Shown here: piece after piece, positions 26,821 to 34,807 of the stretch
How positions within the stretch are numbered: the stretch's first letter is position 1
How the letters are laid out: every line of letters begins with the position of its first letter
Assembly (NCBI RefSeq): GCF_014873535.1
Contig: NZ_JADBEF010000001.1
Coordinates: forward strand, 5,208,001-5,272,000
Direction: 5' to 3'
From: Nonomuraea africana
Lineage (GTDB): Bacteria > Actinomycetota > Actinomycetes > Streptosporangiales > Streptosporangiaceae
Length of the DNA stretch: 64,000 bases
The notes under the pieces: model-generated
What the model was told of the DNA's origin: nothing
What the model saw: the letters and a program-made list of their open reading frames with translations, nothing else
The model's database searches: none
Position numbers and translations under genes: made by a program

Positions 26821-27125
26821 CCCTGCTCCGCACCTCACGGCACAAGTCCCCACCGAACGAACTCAGCCGACCCCAGGACTTGGCGGTAGGGCGACGCCCG
26901 ATCGGGTCCCCGAGCCCGCGTGGGAGGTCTCCAGACCCGCACAGGCACTCCACACACCGCGGCACCCCGCTGAGACAGGGTCCGCCCACCGGCCCCCCAC
27001 GGGTCCATTCGCCCGGACAGAAGCTTTCGCCCTCTCGAGGGGAAACGTTGGATCGGTTCGCCAGTGGTCGAGGTCGAGGGTTCGTCCGGGCGGGGAGGGG
27101 CGCAGGTGACACGGATGCGGAGTAG
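26817..27125 (+). other. Possible leader frame or untranslated region between glnX and glnH
   Basis: An ATG overlaps the glnX stop (ATGA) and opens 102 low-complexity Arg/Pro/Ser codons ending inside the glnH signal peptide region. No domain or family pattern. It may be spurious, but this overlap style is used by every gene of the operon, so a translated leader is not excluded. Otherwise the 285-bp interval shows only a CTCTCGAGGGGAAA stretch. Confidence 0.25.
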
Positions 27126-27948
27126 CCGGTTCGGCAAGTCGTTCGCGGTGGGAGTGGCGGCCTGCCTGGTCGGGCTGCTCGCGGCCGGCGGGTGCGGCAC
27201 CGGCGGGATGTCCTCGATCGTCGGCAAGGAGACCCTGGTCATCGGGGTCAGGTCAGACCTGCCCGGCCTCGGCCTGCGCACGGCGGACGGCCGGTTCGAG
27301 GGGTTCGACGTGGACGTCGCCACCTACGTGGCGGGCAAGCTCGGCGCCAAGACCAGGTTCGTCCCCGCGCTGGCGGCCGACAGGGAGAAGCTGCTGCTGT
27401 CCGGACAGGCCGATCTGGTGCTCGCCACCTTCTCCATCACCCAGGAGCGCAAGACCCGGGTCGCCTTCGCCGGGCCGTACCACCTGTCCTACCAGGACAT
27501 CCTGGTGCGCGACGGCACCTCGGACATCGCGAACGTGCGCGATCTCAAGGGCCGCCGCATCTGCGAGGTGCAGGGGTCGAACGCGGCCCAGCGCGTGGTG
27601 GACGAACGGCAGATCGACGCGTCGGTGGTGCCGGTGGCGACCTATGACGAGTGCATGGCCATGCTGAAGTCGGGCCGGATCGACGCGATCAGCACCAACG
27701 ACGTGATCCTCGCGGGGCTGGCGGCGCGCGAGGATGGTGGGGTCCGGCTGGTGAACACGCAGTTCAACGAGCAGCGCACGGGGGTCGGCATGCGCCGGGG
27801 AGACGTGGAGGGGTGCGAGCGCGTCAACCGTGCCATCACCGACATGTACCAGGACGGCACGGCGGCCCGCCTGCTCGACAAGTGGTTCGGCACGTCGGGC
27901 CTGACAATCGGCAAGGCAACGGTCCCCCAGTTCGAGGGCTGCTCATAG
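27106..27948 (+). CDS. glnH: GlnH-like solute-binding lipoprotein
   Basis: 280 residues. The signal peptide ends in lipobox LAAGGC (Cys30), then a family-3 periplasmic binding fold with LVIGVRSDLPGLG, FEGFDVDVATYVAGKLG, QADLVLATFSITQERK and RRICEVQGSNA. It probably binds an amino acid such as Asp, Glu or Gln outside the cell. There is no permease or ATPase nearby, so it should signal through the GlnX-like protein rather than feed a transporter. GTG 27106 has GGGGAGGGG 6 to 14 bases upstream and is preferred over GTG 27064. Confidence 0.9.
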   Translation: MTRMRSSRFGKSFAVGVAACLVGLLAAGGCGTGGMSSIVGKETLVIGVRSDLPGLGLRTADGRFEGFDVDVATYVAGKLGAKTRFVPALAADREKLLLSGQADLVLATFSITQERKTRVAFAGPYHLSYQDILVRDGTSDIANVRDLKGRRICEVQGSNAAQRVVDERQIDASVVPVATYDECMAMLKSGRIDAISTNDVILAGLAAREDGGVRLVNTQFNEQRTGVGMRRGDVEGCERVNRAITDMYQDGTAARLLDKWFGTSGLTIGKATVPQFEGCS

Positions 27949-28153
27949 ACCTCAGGATGCTCGCCAGAGGGGCGCGCCTTGCCCCCTGCGAAGGGTGGGG
28001 TGTGGGCTCGGGGGCGCCGTTGCGGCGGGGACTGTCGACGCCGACATACGGGCCGGCGGACGGAGAGCCGAGCACCGCACAACTGGCGGACAGCTGGGCA
28101 CCCGCTGATGCGGACTGGCGGAGAGGTGAGTGACCGGCTGATGCGGACGTGCG

Positions 28154-28189
28154 GCGGGACAGGTCCCGGTAGGCCCGGGCCTGTCCCGC
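28154..28189 (-). terminator. Terminator of sigma factor gene
   Basis: GCGGGACAGG pairs with CCTGTCCCGC plus an inner CCCGG/CCGGG stem, 24 bases after the sigma factor stop. The rest of 27949-28153 shows no gene. Confidence 0.7.
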
Positions 28190-28212
28190 GGGGTGGCAGT
28201 CGAGGCGAGTGG

Positions 28213-29361
28213 TCAGTCGAGGTAGTCGCGGAGCATTTGGGCGCGGGTCGGGTGGCGTAGCTTGGCGAGCGTCTTCGACTCGATCTGCCGGATTCGCTCC
28301 CTCGTCACCCCGAACTCCCTGCCGACCTCCTCAAGCGTGTGCGGGTGCCCGTCGGCCAGGCCGAAGCGCAGCTGGATGATGCGCTGCTCCCTGTCGGACA
28401 GCGTGGCCAGGATGTCGTCGAGCTGGTCCTGCAGCATGATGAACGCGGCCGCCTCCATGGGCACCACCGCGTCCGCGTCCTCGATGAAGTCACCGAGGTC
28501 GGAGTCCTCCTCGCCGATCGGCGACTGCAGGGACACCGGCTCCTGGGCGATCCGCTGGATCTCCACCACGCGGTCGACCGGCAGGTCCATCTCGAGCGCG
28601 ATCTCCTCGGGCGCGGGCTCACGGCCCAGGTCCTGGTGGAGCTGGCGCTGCACCCGAACCAGTTTGTTGATCGTTTCCACCATGTGCACAGGAATGCGAA
28701 TCGTGCGCGCCTGGTCGGCAATGGCACGAGTGATCGCCTGGCGAATCCACCACGTGGCATAGGTCGAGAACTTGTAACCCTTGGTGTAGTCGAATTTCTC
28801 GACCGCGCGGATGAGCCCGAGATTGCCCTCCTGGATCAGGTCGAGGAACAGCATGCCACGCCCGACATACCGTTTGGCTATCGAGACCACCAGTCGGAGG
28901 TTGGCCTCGATCAGGCGCTGCTTGGCCCTGGTTCCCTGCCAGACCAGCTCCCTGAACTCGGGGAAGGCGAGCCTGGACACGCCCGCGGCGAGCTTGTCCT
29001 CGGCGAACAGCCCCGCCTCGATGGACTTGGCGAGTTCGACCTCCTCTTCCGCGGTGAGCAGCGGGACCCGGCCGATCTCGCGCAGATAGATGCGGACCAG
29101 ATCGCTGGTCGGCGCCCGTTTGCCTACGTCCTCCTCATCGGGGCGGGCGGGCTCCTCGTCGCCCTGCGGCTCGAGAACCTCCACCCCGTTCTCGGCGAGC
29201 ATCCGCACAACGCGTTCCAGCGCGTCGGACGGCAGCTCGGAGCGGTCAAGCGCGGCGGCTACGTCATCGACGGTTACGCTTCCGCGCTCTCTTCCTTTCG
29301 CGACGAGGTCCGCCACCTGGTCAACGGATGGCGGCCCACTTGGCAGCACCGATGTACCCAC
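28213..29361 (-). CDS. rpoD: Primary-type RNA polymerase sigma factor (RpoD/HrdB group)
   Basis: 382 residues. Sigma 1.1-like start (VDQVADLVAKGRERGSVTVD), region 1.2 (DLVRIYLREIGRVPLLTAEE, about 88), region 2 (DLIQEGNLGLIRAVEKFDY; KFSTYATWWIRQAITRAI), region 3 and region 4.2 (LEEVGREFGVTRERIRQIES). All regions of a group 1/2 sigma factor are present. Whether it is the essential housekeeping factor or a close paralogue cannot be told from the window. GTG 29361 is used; ribosome binding site poor. Confidence 0.92.
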   Translation of the reverse strand: MGTSVLPSGPPSVDQVADLVAKGRERGSVTVDDVAAALDRSELPSDALERVVRMLAENGVEVLEPQGDEEPARPDEEDVGKRAPTSDLVRIYLREIGRVPLLTAEEEVELAKSIEAGLFAEDKLAAGVSRLAFPEFRELVWQGTRAKQRLIEANLRLVVSIAKRYVGRGMLFLDLIQEGNLGLIRAVEKFDYTKGYKFSTYATWWIRQAITRAIADQARTIRIPVHMVETINKLVRVQRQLHQDLGREPAPEEIALEMDLPVDRVVEIQRIAQEPVSLQSPIGEEDSDLGDFIEDADAVVPMEAAAFIMLQDQLDDILATLSDREQRIIQLRFGLADGHPHTLEEVGREFGVTRERIRQIESKTLAKLRHPTRAQMLRDYLD

Positions 29362-29582
29362 GGGACACAGTCTGCGGTATTGCTTCCATAAAATGGCAGA
29401 CCCATTTTTGTCACTTGAGGTAAGGCATGCATCATTACCAAACCGAGATCTTATATGTGTTTGGCCAGAGTTTGATCAGGAAAGTAAACTCAATTACGCG
29501 ATCGAGTTTGTCACGGGTGACGCCGATTGCGCATGAGGGCTGCGGTCCACCCAACTCGCCTGCACGCAGGGTAATCAGGCCA
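29362..29582. other. AT-richer divergent promoter region
   Basis: No gene. It contains the least GC-rich DNA nearby (CATAAAATGG, CATTTTTGTCAC, CTTATATGTG). On the minus strand GTGACA, 17 bases, TTATGG about 40 bases before the sigma gene start could be its promoter. Confidence 0.4.
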
Positions 29583-29588
29583 TAGCAT
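29583..29588 (+). promoter_or_regulatory. -10 box TAGCAT, leaderless start
   Basis: Ends 7 bases before ATG 29596. Confidence 0.55.
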
Positions 29589-29595
29589 TCCGCAC

Positions 29596-30462
29596 ATGGC
29601 CTCCCTCTACCATGAGGCGCTCCACCGGATCTTCCAGGAGGACACCTCTCTTGTCGCCCGAGCCTTCGACCGGCTCCTGGGCGCCGCCATCCCCGAACCC
29701 CGCAAGATCAGCGTGGTCGACAGCGATCTCAACGAGTGCAAGGCGATCGTCCGTCGAGGTGACACGCTGCTCCTGGTCGAAGCTGATCCAGACCGCTACG
29801 TGGTGATCGTCGAGTCGCAGACGGAAACGGCCGACGACAAGCCCTTGGCCTGGGCGTACTACCTGAGCCACGCGGCGGCCAAGTACGACGCCCTGCCCGC
29901 ACTCCTGGTGATCTCCCGCAGCCGTTCGACGGCCGGCTGGTCGCGCCAGTTCCACCGGCTCGGCCTGCCCGGCCTGCCGTCCCTCATCGTCTGCCCGCTC
30001 GTCCTCGGGCCGGACAACGTGCCGGTCATCACGGACCTGGCCGAGGCGTGCCAGGACGTCTCGCTCACGATCCTCACCGCGCTCATCCACGCTTGCGACA
30101 GCGAGGTGGGTGGCATACTGAACGTGCTGGCTCCGGCACTGAGCACGATCGATCCCGACATCGCGAAGGACCTAGCCGAGTTCACGGAAGCGGGTCTGCA
30201 AGGAACACCCGCCCAAGCGCTTTGGAGAGCCCTCATGTCCGCCATGACCTTCCCTTACCAGTCCGAACTCCGCTCCCTCGGACACGAGGAGGGGCGGGCG
30301 GACGAGGCGGCCAGGATGGTGCTTCGCGTGCTCGAACGGCGGGGCGTCGCCGTTTCCGACCAAGTCCGCGACCGCGTCCTCGACTGCACCGACTCGGCCG
30401 CCCTCGAACGCTGGTTCGACCGTGCCCTCGAAGCCACCACCGCCGACGAGATCTTCGACTGA
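29596..30462 (+). CDS. Rpn/YhgA-like PD-(D/E)XK nuclease-family protein
   Basis: 288 residues. MASLYHEALHRIFQEDTSLV, a DLNECKAIV segment and VVIVESQTETADDKPLAWAY (Glu-x-Gln of the nuclease core) fit the PD-(D/E)XK transposase/Rpn group that is multiplied in Streptomyces and related genera. Such proteins are recombination-promoting nucleases or defence-like genes; activity here is not proven. The ATG follows a TAGCAT box by 7 bases. Confidence 0.7.
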   Translation: MASLYHEALHRIFQEDTSLVARAFDRLLGAAIPEPRKISVVDSDLNECKAIVRRGDTLLLVEADPDRYVVIVESQTETADDKPLAWAYYLSHAAAKYDALPALLVISRSRSTAGWSRQFHRLGLPGLPSLIVCPLVLGPDNVPVITDLAEACQDVSLTILTALIHACDSEVGGILNVLAPALSTIDPDIAKDLAEFTEAGLQGTPAQALWRALMSAMTFPYQSELRSLGHEEGRADEAARMVLRVLERRGVAVSDQVRDRVLDCTDSAALERWFDRALEATTADEIFD

Positions 30463-30568
30463 CGCGATCCAGCCAGTCACCACCCAAAGCCGCCCACCGC
30501 CCAGGGCGCGTGTGCCCGGTGGCCTGGACGCGCACGTGCACAATGGCCACTGTTCTCCGAGCAGGCGG

Positions 30569-30585
30569 CTCGGTGGTTCACCGAG
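30569..30585 (-). terminator. Hairpin after dnaG
   Basis: CTCGGTG-gtt-CACCGAG, 6 bases beyond the dnaG stop. An alternative stem CCGAGC/GCTCGG (30557-30573) overlaps it. Confidence 0.5.
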
Positions 30586-30591
30586 GAGGGG

Positions 30592-32433
30592 CTAGCTGCC
30601 CGCCGCGCGGTCGCGCAGGACGCGGCGCTGCTGTTCGAGCGCCACCAGTTCGCCGAACAGCTTGTTGTACTCGGCCTGCTCCTCCACCGGGTTGAGCCGC
30701 TGCATGCGGGTCTTCGCCTGGTGAATGGCCCGGTCGACCGCCACCGCCTCGATGGCCACCAGCATGGCCGCGCCGTAGCGCTGCTCGGTCTCGGCGTCGG
30801 CCTGGACCGGCTCCACGGCGAACCTGGTGATCAGGCTGCGCGCCGCCTCGTCGGGGGCGTGCTCGATGAGCCGGTCGACCCACTCCCTGCCGCCGTGGCC
30901 GCCCGCCGAGGTGCCGCCCGCCGCCATGATGACGGAGTGGACGGTGACGTGGTCGGGCGTGGTGAACGCCTGGCTCTCCAGCGCGTCGAAGCGGGGCCCC
31001 AGCAGGGCCGGGCGCTGCACGGCCAGCTTGAGCAGCTCACCCTCGACCCTGACGTGCGGGTCGATCGGCGCCGCCTTGGGCGCGCGCTGGGGACGGCCCG
31101 CCTGCGCGCCGCCGACCTCGGCGATGCGCTGGATGACGAACCGCTCGTCCATGAAACCGAGCCAGCGGTCGAGGTCGATCGCGTAACGCTTGCGCAGCCC
31201 CGCGTCCTTGATCCCGGCCACGATCGGCGCCGCGGCGTCGAGCGCGGCGATCTTGCCCTCGTTGGTGCGCAGGTCGTAGCGGGAGATGGTGCTGCGGATG
31301 GCGAACTGGAACAGCGGCTCGCGGCTGGCCACCAGGTCGCGCACCGCCGCGTCGCCCTGCTTGACCCGCAGGTCGCAGGGGTCGAGCCCGTCGGGCTGCA
31401 CGGCGACGTAGGTCTGCGTGACGAACTTCTGCTCGTCGGCGAAGGCCCGCAGGGCCGCCTTCTGGCCCGCCGCGTCGCCGTCGAAGGTGAAGATCACCTC
31501 GCCGGTCGTCGAGGACTGGTCGAGCAGGAAGCGGCGGAGCATCTTGATGTGCTCCTCGCCGAAGGAGGTGCCGCAGGTCGCCACCGCCGTCGGCACGCCC
31601 GCCAGGTGGCAGGCCATCACGTCGGTGTAGCCCTCGACGATCACCGCCTGGGAGCGCTTGGAGATCTCCCGCTTGGCCAGATCGATGCCGTAGAGGACCT
31701 GCGACTTCTTGTAGAGCGGGGATTCGGGGGTGTTGAGGTACTTGGGGCCGTCGTCGGTGTCGAGGAGCTTGCGCGCCCCGAACCCGATCACGTCGCCCGT
31801 CGCGTCGCGGATCGGCCAGATCAGCCGGCCGCGGAAGCGGTCCATCGGGCCGCGCCTGCCCTCCTTGGCCAGGCCGCCCTTGACGATCTCCTGCGCGGTG
31901 AAGCCCCTGCCGAGCAGGTGGCGGGTCAGCGCCTCCCACTCGTTGGGCGCGTAGCCCACGCCGAACAGCTCGGCGTCGGCCCGCTCGAAGCCGCGCTCGG
32001 ACAGGAACCTGCGCCCGGGGGCGGCCTCCGGCGCGAACAGCCGCTCGACGTAGAACTCGGCGGCCACCTTGTGCGCCTCGATCAGCCTGGCCCGCTCGCC
32101 CTGGTCGCGCTTGGGGACGTAGCCGCCCTGCTCGTACTGCAGCTGGATGCCCGCCCGCTGCGCCAGCCGCTCGACCGACTCGTGGAAGGACAGGTGCTCG
32201 ATCTTCTCGACGAAGGTGATGACGTCGCCGCCCTCGCCGCAGCCGAAGCAGAAGTACATCCCGCGCTCGGGGGTGACGTTGAACGACGGGCTCTTCTCGT
32301 CGTGGAAGGGGCACAGGCCCTTGAGGTTGCCACCACCGGCGTTGCGCAGCTGGATGTGCTCGCCGATGACCTCGGCGATCGGGGAGCGCTCACGCACGAG
32401 AGCGATGTCGACGTCACGGATCCTGCCTGCCAC
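30592..32433 (-). CDS. dnaG: DNA primase
   Basis: 613 residues, normal actinobacterial length; makes RNA primers at replication forks. N-terminal CHC2 zinc finger with Cys41, His44, Cys62 and Cys65 (CPFHDEKSPSF; YFCFGCG), TOPRIM core with VIVEGYTDVMACH about residue 265 and FTFDGDAAGQKA about 310, and a helical C-terminal helicase-binding domain. GTG 32433 follows a TAGACT -10 box by 6 bases. In many actinobacteria dgt is next to dnaG; here about 4.8 kb of repeats, IS256 and two genes separate them. Confidence 0.97.
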   Translation of the reverse strand: MAGRIRDVDIALVRERSPIAEVIGEHIQLRNAGGGNLKGLCPFHDEKSPSFNVTPERGMYFCFGCGEGGDVITFVEKIEHLSFHESVERLAQRAGIQLQYEQGGYVPKRDQGERARLIEAHKVAAEFYVERLFAPEAAPGRRFLSERGFERADAELFGVGYAPNEWEALTRHLLGRGFTAQEIVKGGLAKEGRRGPMDRFRGRLIWPIRDATGDVIGFGARKLLDTDDGPKYLNTPESPLYKKSQVLYGIDLAKREISKRSQAVIVEGYTDVMACHLAGVPTAVATCGTSFGEEHIKMLRRFLLDQSSTTGEVIFTFDGDAAGQKAALRAFADEQKFVTQTYVAVQPDGLDPCDLRVKQGDAAVRDLVASREPLFQFAIRSTISRYDLRTNEGKIAALDAAAPIVAGIKDAGLRKRYAIDLDRWLGFMDERFVIQRIAEVGGAQAGRPQRAPKAAPIDPHVRVEGELLKLAVQRPALLGPRFDALESQAFTTPDHVTVHSVIMAAGGTSAGGHGGREWVDRLIEHAPDEAARSLITRFAVEPVQADAETEQRYGAAMLVAIEAVAVDRAIHQAKTRMQRLNPVEEQAEYNKLFGELVALEQQRRVLRDRAAGS

Positions 32434-32439
32434 GCGGCG

Positions 32440-32445
32440 AGTCTA
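32440..32445 (-). promoter_or_regulatory. -10 box TAGACT, leaderless start of dnaG
   Basis: Ends 6 bases before GTG 32433; identical to the box ahead of the PLP enzyme at 11302. Confidence 0.55.
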
Positions 32446-32499
32446 ACCTCGCCCCCCGACACTTTCCGCCCATCCCCATCCCAGTGCTCCCACCCGCCG

Positions 32500-32756
32500 C
32501 CCCCTGCCTCTGCCATTGTTCACACCCGCGCCCCTCCATCCCGGCCTCTGCCGTTGTTCACCCGGTGCCCGTCCATCCCGGCCTCTGCCGTTGTTCACCC
32601 GGTGCCCGTCCTTCCATCCCGGCACCTGCTGTAGGGCGCCCCCGGCGTCCGTCCTTCCATCCCGTACGGCAAGCCGCCCCAAGCGCCTCCGCCCGGCACG
32701 GGGACCTGCCCGTCCAAGGGACGCTCCTCGAGCGCACGTGGCCGGGGCAGGCAACG
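32500..32756 (-). repeat. Dispersed repeat family, copy B: head plus 37-43-bp tandem tail
   Basis: 32661-32756 is the ~95-bp head matching copy A. From 32661 down to about 32500 run four or five tandem units, each holding TCCATCCCGG and most CTCTGCCGTTGTTCACCC. Starts of TCCATC are at 32535, 32572, 32613 and 32656 (periods 37, 41, 43). A decayed unit lies near 32506. No coding evidence. Confidence 0.8.
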
Positions 32757-32808
32757 GCGCCCGTAAACCAACCCCGTCGTGAAGCGACTCCGCCCCCTTC
32801 ATCCGCGG

Positions 32809-32816
32809 CGCAACGC
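32809..32816. repeat. IS256 target-site duplication, left
   Basis: CGCAACGC, identical to 34210-34217; 8 bp is the usual size for the family. Confidence 0.75.
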
Positions 32817-34209
32817 GGGACTGTACGGTTTTCGGTGTAACTCCTGATCAAGGAGAACGCACCTGATGAGTACTGTGATCCAGGCATCGACGGAGATCGA
32901 CCTGGAGGACGCCGCGGTGGCGCGCAAGAAGCCGGACAACTCGACGGATCGGGAGCTGGTGGCCAAGCTGGTCGACCAGGCGCGGGCCGAAGGAGTCGAA
33001 CTGGTCGGGGAGAACGGGCTGCTGGGCCGGCTGACCAAGCTGGTACTGGAGTCCGCTCTCGAAGGCGAGATCACCGACCATCTCGGCTACGACAAGCACG
33101 AACGCTCCGGCGGCGAGACGGGCAACACCCGCAATGGCAGCCGGGCCAAGACCGTCATCACCGACGTCGGGCCGGTGGAGATCACCGTCCCCCGCGATCG
33201 GGACGGCAGCTTCGAGCCGAAGATCGTGCGCAAGCGGCAACGACGGCTGTCCGGGGTGGATGAGATGGTCATCTCGCTGGCCGCCAAGGGCCTGACCACC
33301 GGCGAGATCTCCGCGCACCTGGCCGAGGTTTACGGCGCTGAGGTCTCCAAGCAGACCATCTCCACCATCACCGACAAGGTGCTGGAGGGGATGGCCGAGT
33401 GGCAGAACCGGCCGCTCGATGTCGTCTATCCGGTGATCTTCATTGACGCTATCCACGTCAAGCTGCGTGAGGGCCAGGTCGCCAACCGGCCGATCTACGT
33501 GGCGATGGCGGTCACCGTCGACGGCGAGCGTGACATCCTCGGGCTATGGGCCGGCGACGGCGGAGAGGGCGCCAAGTTCTGGCTGCACGTGCTGACCGAG
33601 ATCAAGAACCGCGGCGTCGCTGACGCGCTGATGGTGGTCTGCGACGGCCTGAAGGGGCTGCCTCAGGCCATCGAGACCGTCTGGCCGCAGGCGGTGGTGC
33701 AAACGTGTGTCGTTCACCTGTTGCGCGCCAGCTTCCGCTACGCCGCCCGCCAGCACTGGGACGCCATCGCCAAGGCCCTCAAGCCCGTCTACACCGCCCC
33801 GACCGAGGCCGCCGCGCTCGAGCGCTTCTACGAGTTCGCCGAGACCTGGGGCGGCAAGTACCCGGCGATCGTGAAGCTATGGGAGGACGCCTGGGCCGAA
33901 TTCGTGCCCTTCCTCAACTTCGACACCGAGATCCGCCGGGTGATTTGCTCCACCAACGCCATCGAGTCGGTCAACGCCCGCATCCGGCGGGCAGTCAAGG
34001 CCCGCGGCCACTTCCCGAACGAGCAAGCCGCGCTCAAGTGCGTCTACATGGCCATCATGAGCCTGGACCCGACCGGCAAGGGCCGCAAACGCTGGATCAC
34101 CCGCTGGAAAGCCGCTTTGAACGCCTTCGCCATCACCTTCGAAGGCCGCCTGAACCCGACCACCCGATAACTAATCAAGATCGAGATACACCGTTAACTG
34201 GACACACCC
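32817..34209 (+). mobile_element. Complete IS256-family insertion sequence
   Basis: 1393 bp with imperfect 27-bp terminal inverted repeats matching at 20 positions (left GGGACTGTACGGTTTTCGG..., right GGGTGTGTCCAGTTAACGG..., both ending GGTGTA.CTC), one intact transposase and matching 8-bp flanking duplications. It interrupts an intergenic region full of repeats between dnaG and the M23 lipoprotein gene. Confidence 0.88.
32866..34170 (+). CDS. IS256-family transposase (intact)
   Basis: 434 residues, full length. DDE catalytic residues lie in VIFIDAIHVKLREG, VVCDGLKGLPQAI and STNAIESVNARIRRA. The mutator-type signature (LGLWAGDGGEGAKFW) and HLLRASFRYA are present. It cuts at the terminal repeats and makes 8-9-bp duplications. 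AAGGAGA lies about 10 bases before ATG 32866. It differs from the IS256 fragment at 1041, so two IS256 subfamilies have visited this chromosome. Confidence 0.95.
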   Translation: MSTVIQASTEIDLEDAAVARKKPDNSTDRELVAKLVDQARAEGVELVGENGLLGRLTKLVLESALEGEITDHLGYDKHERSGGETGNTRNGSRAKTVITDVGPVEITVPRDRDGSFEPKIVRKRQRRLSGVDEMVISLAAKGLTTGEISAHLAEVYGAEVSKQTISTITDKVLEGMAEWQNRPLDVVYPVIFIDAIHVKLREGQVANRPIYVAMAVTVDGERDILGLWAGDGGEGAKFWLHVLTEIKNRGVADALMVVCDGLKGLPQAIETVWPQAVVQTCVVHLLRASFRYAARQHWDAIAKALKPVYTAPTEAAALERFYEFAETWGGKYPAIVKLWEDAWAEFVPFLNFDTEIRRVICSTNAIESVNARIRRAVKARGHFPNEQAALKCVYMAIMSLDPTGKGRKRWITRWKAALNAFAITFEGRLNPTTR

Positions 34210-34217
34210 CGCAACGC
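34210..34217. repeat. IS256 target-site duplication, right
   Basis: CGCAACGC, identical to 32809-32816. Confidence 0.75.
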
Positions 34218-34231
34218 CTCACGTGCGGGAT

Positions 34232-34320
34232 GTCGGCTCGAGGGCGGGGTGCTCAAAGGCGACGTGTCGACTCGAGGGCCGGGCCCTCGGGGGCGACGTG
34301 TCGACTCGAGGGCGGGATAG
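34232..34320 (+). repeat. 34-bp tandem repeat, about 2.6 copies
   Basis: Units start at 34232, 34266 and 34300, each opening GTCG(G/A)CTCGAGGGC; the first two end GGCGACGT. The period is exactly 34. Just beyond, GGGAGGGGTCGCCGA occurs at 34358 and 34394 (period 36). Confidence 0.85.
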
Positions 34321-34445
34321 TCGAGCGTCTCCTCCGATGGGTGAGATCTCGACTTCCGGGAGGGGTCGCCGACGATGGGTGGGGTCGTCTTCTGGGAGGG
34401 GTCGCCGAGCTGCACCTTCCCTAACGGGCGGCGTAACGGTGGGAA

Positions 34446-34680
34446 GTGTCGCGCCCGAGGAGCGTCGACCGGGCAGGCGGGGCGCGGTGACCAGCGGTGA
34501 GCTTACGTTGGCTTGCCGTACGGAATGGAGAGACCACAGCAAGCCGGACCGGATGGCAAGACCACAGCACGCCGGACGGGATGGAGAGACAACGGCACGC
34601 CATGGGAGGGGAGAGACCACAGGAAGCCGGATAGAGCACCGCCGGATGGAGGGAGAGCACCGGTGAGCCGGACGCGGGGG
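34446..34680 (+). repeat. Dispersed repeat family, copy C: diverged head plus 28-bp tandem tail
   Basis: The head (34446-34523) shares CGAGGAGCGTC, CGGGCAGG and GGCTTGCCGTACGG with copies A and B. From 34515 tandem units follow at 34515, 34543, 34571 and 34599 (28 bp each; consensus GCCGnACnGGATGGnnAGAC then nACnGCA), then shortened units at 34626, 34641 and 34667. The 28-bp period is not a codon multiple. The remaining interval to 34785 shows no gene. Confidence 0.8.
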
Positions 34681-34807
34681 GCCGTGGAGAGCCGAGACCG
34701 GGGATGGCCAGGGAGCGGGTGGATAAGTGGAAAGCGGTCATGGCGGCTGGCCCGGTCGGTTACAAAGGTAAAGGTTGTCATTGGATACGCTGACACAGGT
34801 GGAGATC

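Noticed and set aside
28339..29391. Plus-strand open frame opposite the sigma factor
   Set aside because: Antisense to a fully conserved sigma factor; composition of a shadow frame.
34515..34680. 28-bp repeats as a CRISPR array
   Set aside because: Units are directly adjacent with no unique spacers and no cas genes are present; it is a tandem repeat.
34210..34807. c-di-AMP riboswitch upstream of the LytM-like gene
   Set aside because: Such switches often precede wall hydrolases, but I see no matching core; the region is explained by minisatellites.
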